A stretch of DNA of 64,000 nucleotides, taken from NCBI GenBank assembly GCA_016297495.1, contig JAEDGN010000004.1, forward strand, positions 1-64,000, given 5' to 3'. A program made the position numbers and the translations under genes. Positions 62,614-64,000 of the stretch are shown here, in pieces (positions within the stretch are counted from its first letter, which is position 1; the number at the start of each line of letters is the position of its first letter). Below the pieces are notes generated by a model that saw only the letters and a list, made by a program, of their open reading frames with translations, searched no databases and was not told where the DNA came from. Source of the DNA: Coprococcus sp. Its GTDB lineage: Bacteria > Bacillota > Clostridia > Lachnospirales > Lachnospiraceae.

Positions 62614-64000
62614 GTCGTAAAGACCTCCTTATCACATAATCTGCCTTTGTAGCCCAGAGTGAACATCGGACTGAAAGCATATCCCTCCCGGATATAGCCT
62701 TCCTTCTCCCTTCCCTCACAGGTCATCGAAACAAGTGTCTTAATCGGAGGGAGTTCGCACCATACGCTTTCGGCATCTTTTGCAGATGCTTCTCTGCATC
62801 GGTACTCATAAGGAATGACCGTGCTGTTTTCCCCTGCTTCCACTTTCAGGGTCAGAGATGACATATCCTCTGTATACTCTGTGGTGCCATAACATCCAAC
62901 CATATACTCGTTAATAGTCACTTCTGCATCAGAATCACTCATACTCAGCACGTGTCGATCAATTTTAATATCACTGCTGCCTTCTTCAAATGTAATTACT
63001 GTCTGGAGCTTTACGGTCAAATCCTGGAATTCAATATCCACCGGATCCAATGTCAGGATTCTTACCGTGCCTTCCTGGGAGAAATGAGCCTTTGTCCTGC
63101 AGAGACACAGATCGACTTCTTCGCCATTATGACATATCTTGGCACTGCGAATCGTACCTTCACCTGCATAATGTGTAAAATAACCGGCTCTGTATTTTTC
63201 CTGAATCAGGAAAGGATAGCTGGCATCCTGTATATGCGGCGTACCGATACCCACCGGCCATTCCAGTTTAGCTGCATACGGACGCAGATCCACGATAGCA
63301 CCGCCCTGATCCATATTGACGCATACGCGCATGTAAGGATCGCAATACCAGAAAAGCTGCTTCTGGCTGCCATAGAGAATATCTCTCCAAAGAGCACATT
63401 CCGGTTCTGTATAATGCTTTTTCTCCCTGTAGAAATCAGCAAACTCACTCATCGTCATATCAATAAGCTCACCTTTTTCCTTCAGTTCCCCATAATAGGC
63501 ACAGCCGTCCTCGTAGGATTTTTTCAGAAGTTCATAAGGTGCTTCCCATCTTCCCATTTTATTCATCCAGCCCGGCCCAACAAACATCATATTATAGGCA
63601 TAGCCATTATTATATTTTGCCAGGGCACGATACTGGTCGATCAGATTATACAGATAAGGATATTCCCATGTCTCCGTATCATAGATCATACCTCGAAGCA
63701 CATTCTGCGGATGGGTACCAAAATTGGAACCATTACCGTCATAGCATGCCAGCAGGTCACGGGACAAATGAGGAATAGCTACGATACCGGAATCCTCTTC
63801 TTCATTCGCTGCCGGTGCATGGGTATTCTGTTTTGACGGGATCCATGGCGCCCATGGGCCGCCGTCCATAAAAGTATACCAGCTGTTATTACATGTATGA
63901 TAGGCTTTAGGTCCCTCCTCCCAGCAGGTTGCAACGGCACATTTAACGGAAGGATATTCTGCTTTGATAAAATTAATCAGATCAGCATCCATATAATAGG
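62586..64000 (-). CDS. Large protein of unknown function, 5' end outside the window
   Basis: At least 470 residues; the frame is open through the window edge, so the start is missing. The visible N-terminal part (YPSVKCAVATCWEEGPKAYH...SWYTFMDGGPWAPWIPSKQN) reads like the end of a barrel or deacetylase-like domain that handles glycans. The C-terminal 230 residues are beta-rich (VRILTLDPVDIEFQDLTVKL). I recall similar Bacteroides and Clostridia proteins with paired DUF domains but cannot name the family safely. Location before GH53 suggests a carbohydrate role. Confidence 0.65.
   Translation of the reverse strand, partial: YYMDADLINFIKAEYPSVKCAVATCWEEGPKAYHTCNNSWYTFMDGGPWAPWIPSKQNTHAPAANEEEDSGIVAIPHLSRDLLACYDGNGSNFGTHPQNVLRGMIYDTETWEYPYLYNLIDQYRALAKYNNGYAYNMMFVGPGWMNKMGRWEAPYELLKKSYEDGCAYYGELKEKGELIDMTMSEFADFYREKKHYTEPECALWRDILYGSQKQLFWYCDPYMRVCVNMDQGGAIVDLRPYAAKLEWPVGIGTPHIQDASYPFLIQEKYRAGYFTHYAGEGTIRSAKICHNGEEVDLCLCRTKAHFSQEGTVRILTLDPVDIEFQDLTVKLQTVITFEEGSSDIKIDRHVLSMSDSDAEVTINEYMVGCYGTTEYTEDMSSLTLKVEAGENSTVIPYEYRCREASAKDAESVWCELPPIKTLVSMTCEGREKEGYIREGYAFSPMFTLGYKGRLCDKEVFTTWLKLEKAD

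Noticed and set aside
62952..63836. 294-codon open frame opposite the large unknown protein
   Set aside because: The minus-strand frame has coherent protein-like composition, an ordered gene context and an open 1.4-kb run; this one is its shadow.
1..64000. CRISPR array, tRNA or rRNA genes, or a complete insertion sequence
   Set aside because: I saw no regularly spaced repeats, no tRNA-like cloverleaf ends and no transposase frame anywhere in the window.

Overview
The window reads as a stretch of a Clostridia chromosome, most likely from a gut Lachnospiraceae. The support is typical Firmicutes promoters and AGGAGG ribosome sites, a MalEFG system with no ATPase of its own, CsoR copper control, a GAAC-N4-GTTC LexA box, and lipoproteins with Glu/Thr/Ala-rich linkers after the lipobox. 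No rRNA, tRNA, CRISPR array, phage or complete insertion sequence was seen. Most genes lie on the minus strand.

Layout. 1-8 kb: guaA (stop codon cut by the edge), an alpha/beta hydrolase converging on a cation/proton antiporter, a TetR repressor with twin operators, and a large SWIM-SNF2 helicase. 8-14.6 kb: uvrB-uvrA, with a dead DUF1016 nuclease gene, a 51-bp relic of uvrB and a LexA-box promoter lying upstream. 14.6-21.2 kb: nitroreductase, a decayed multicopper oxidase, an FAD/Rieske oxidoreductase, a tocopherol-cyclase-like protein, a MATE pump and an AraC regulator. 21.2-35.8 kb: a starch/maltodextrin locus with malQ, pullulanase, debranching enzyme, malEFG, a divergent LacI regulator, a surface alpha-amylase and a GH31 alpha-glucosidase. 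35.9-40.3 kb: a small unknown protein, the S41 protease CtpA, ftsX, ftsE and a CdaR-like regulator. 40.6-44.4 kb: a CopA-CopZ fusion diverging from csoR and an SDR gene, with mirror-image promoter/operators. 44.5-51 kb: an M23 murein hydrolase, threonine aldolase, modABC and a divergent LysR gene separated by a 39-bp palindrome. 51-56 kb: a REP-like 29-bp inverted repeat and a BMP-type nucleoside ABC importer. 56.3-64 kb: DUF1292, trkH, trkA, thymidine kinase, TraX-family protein, GH53 galactanase, a zinc-ribbon protein and a partial unknown protein.

How the parts work together. The lipoprotein amylase would cut starch outside the cell. MalEFG would import maltodextrins using an ATPase encoded elsewhere, and the intracellular enzymes would finish degradation under LacI control. 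All three ABC importers place the binding-protein gene first and follow it with a terminator hairpin inside the operon, which should lower expression of the membrane parts. The copper module pairs an exporter with its chaperone in one reading frame that also carries an internal ribosome site.

The most unusual observations are the rearranged uvrB front end, the CopA-CopZ fusion with a likely second translation start, the long palindromes at 49.98 and 51.02 kb, and the decayed multicopper oxidase. No wholly new multi-gene system could be shown from sequence alone.
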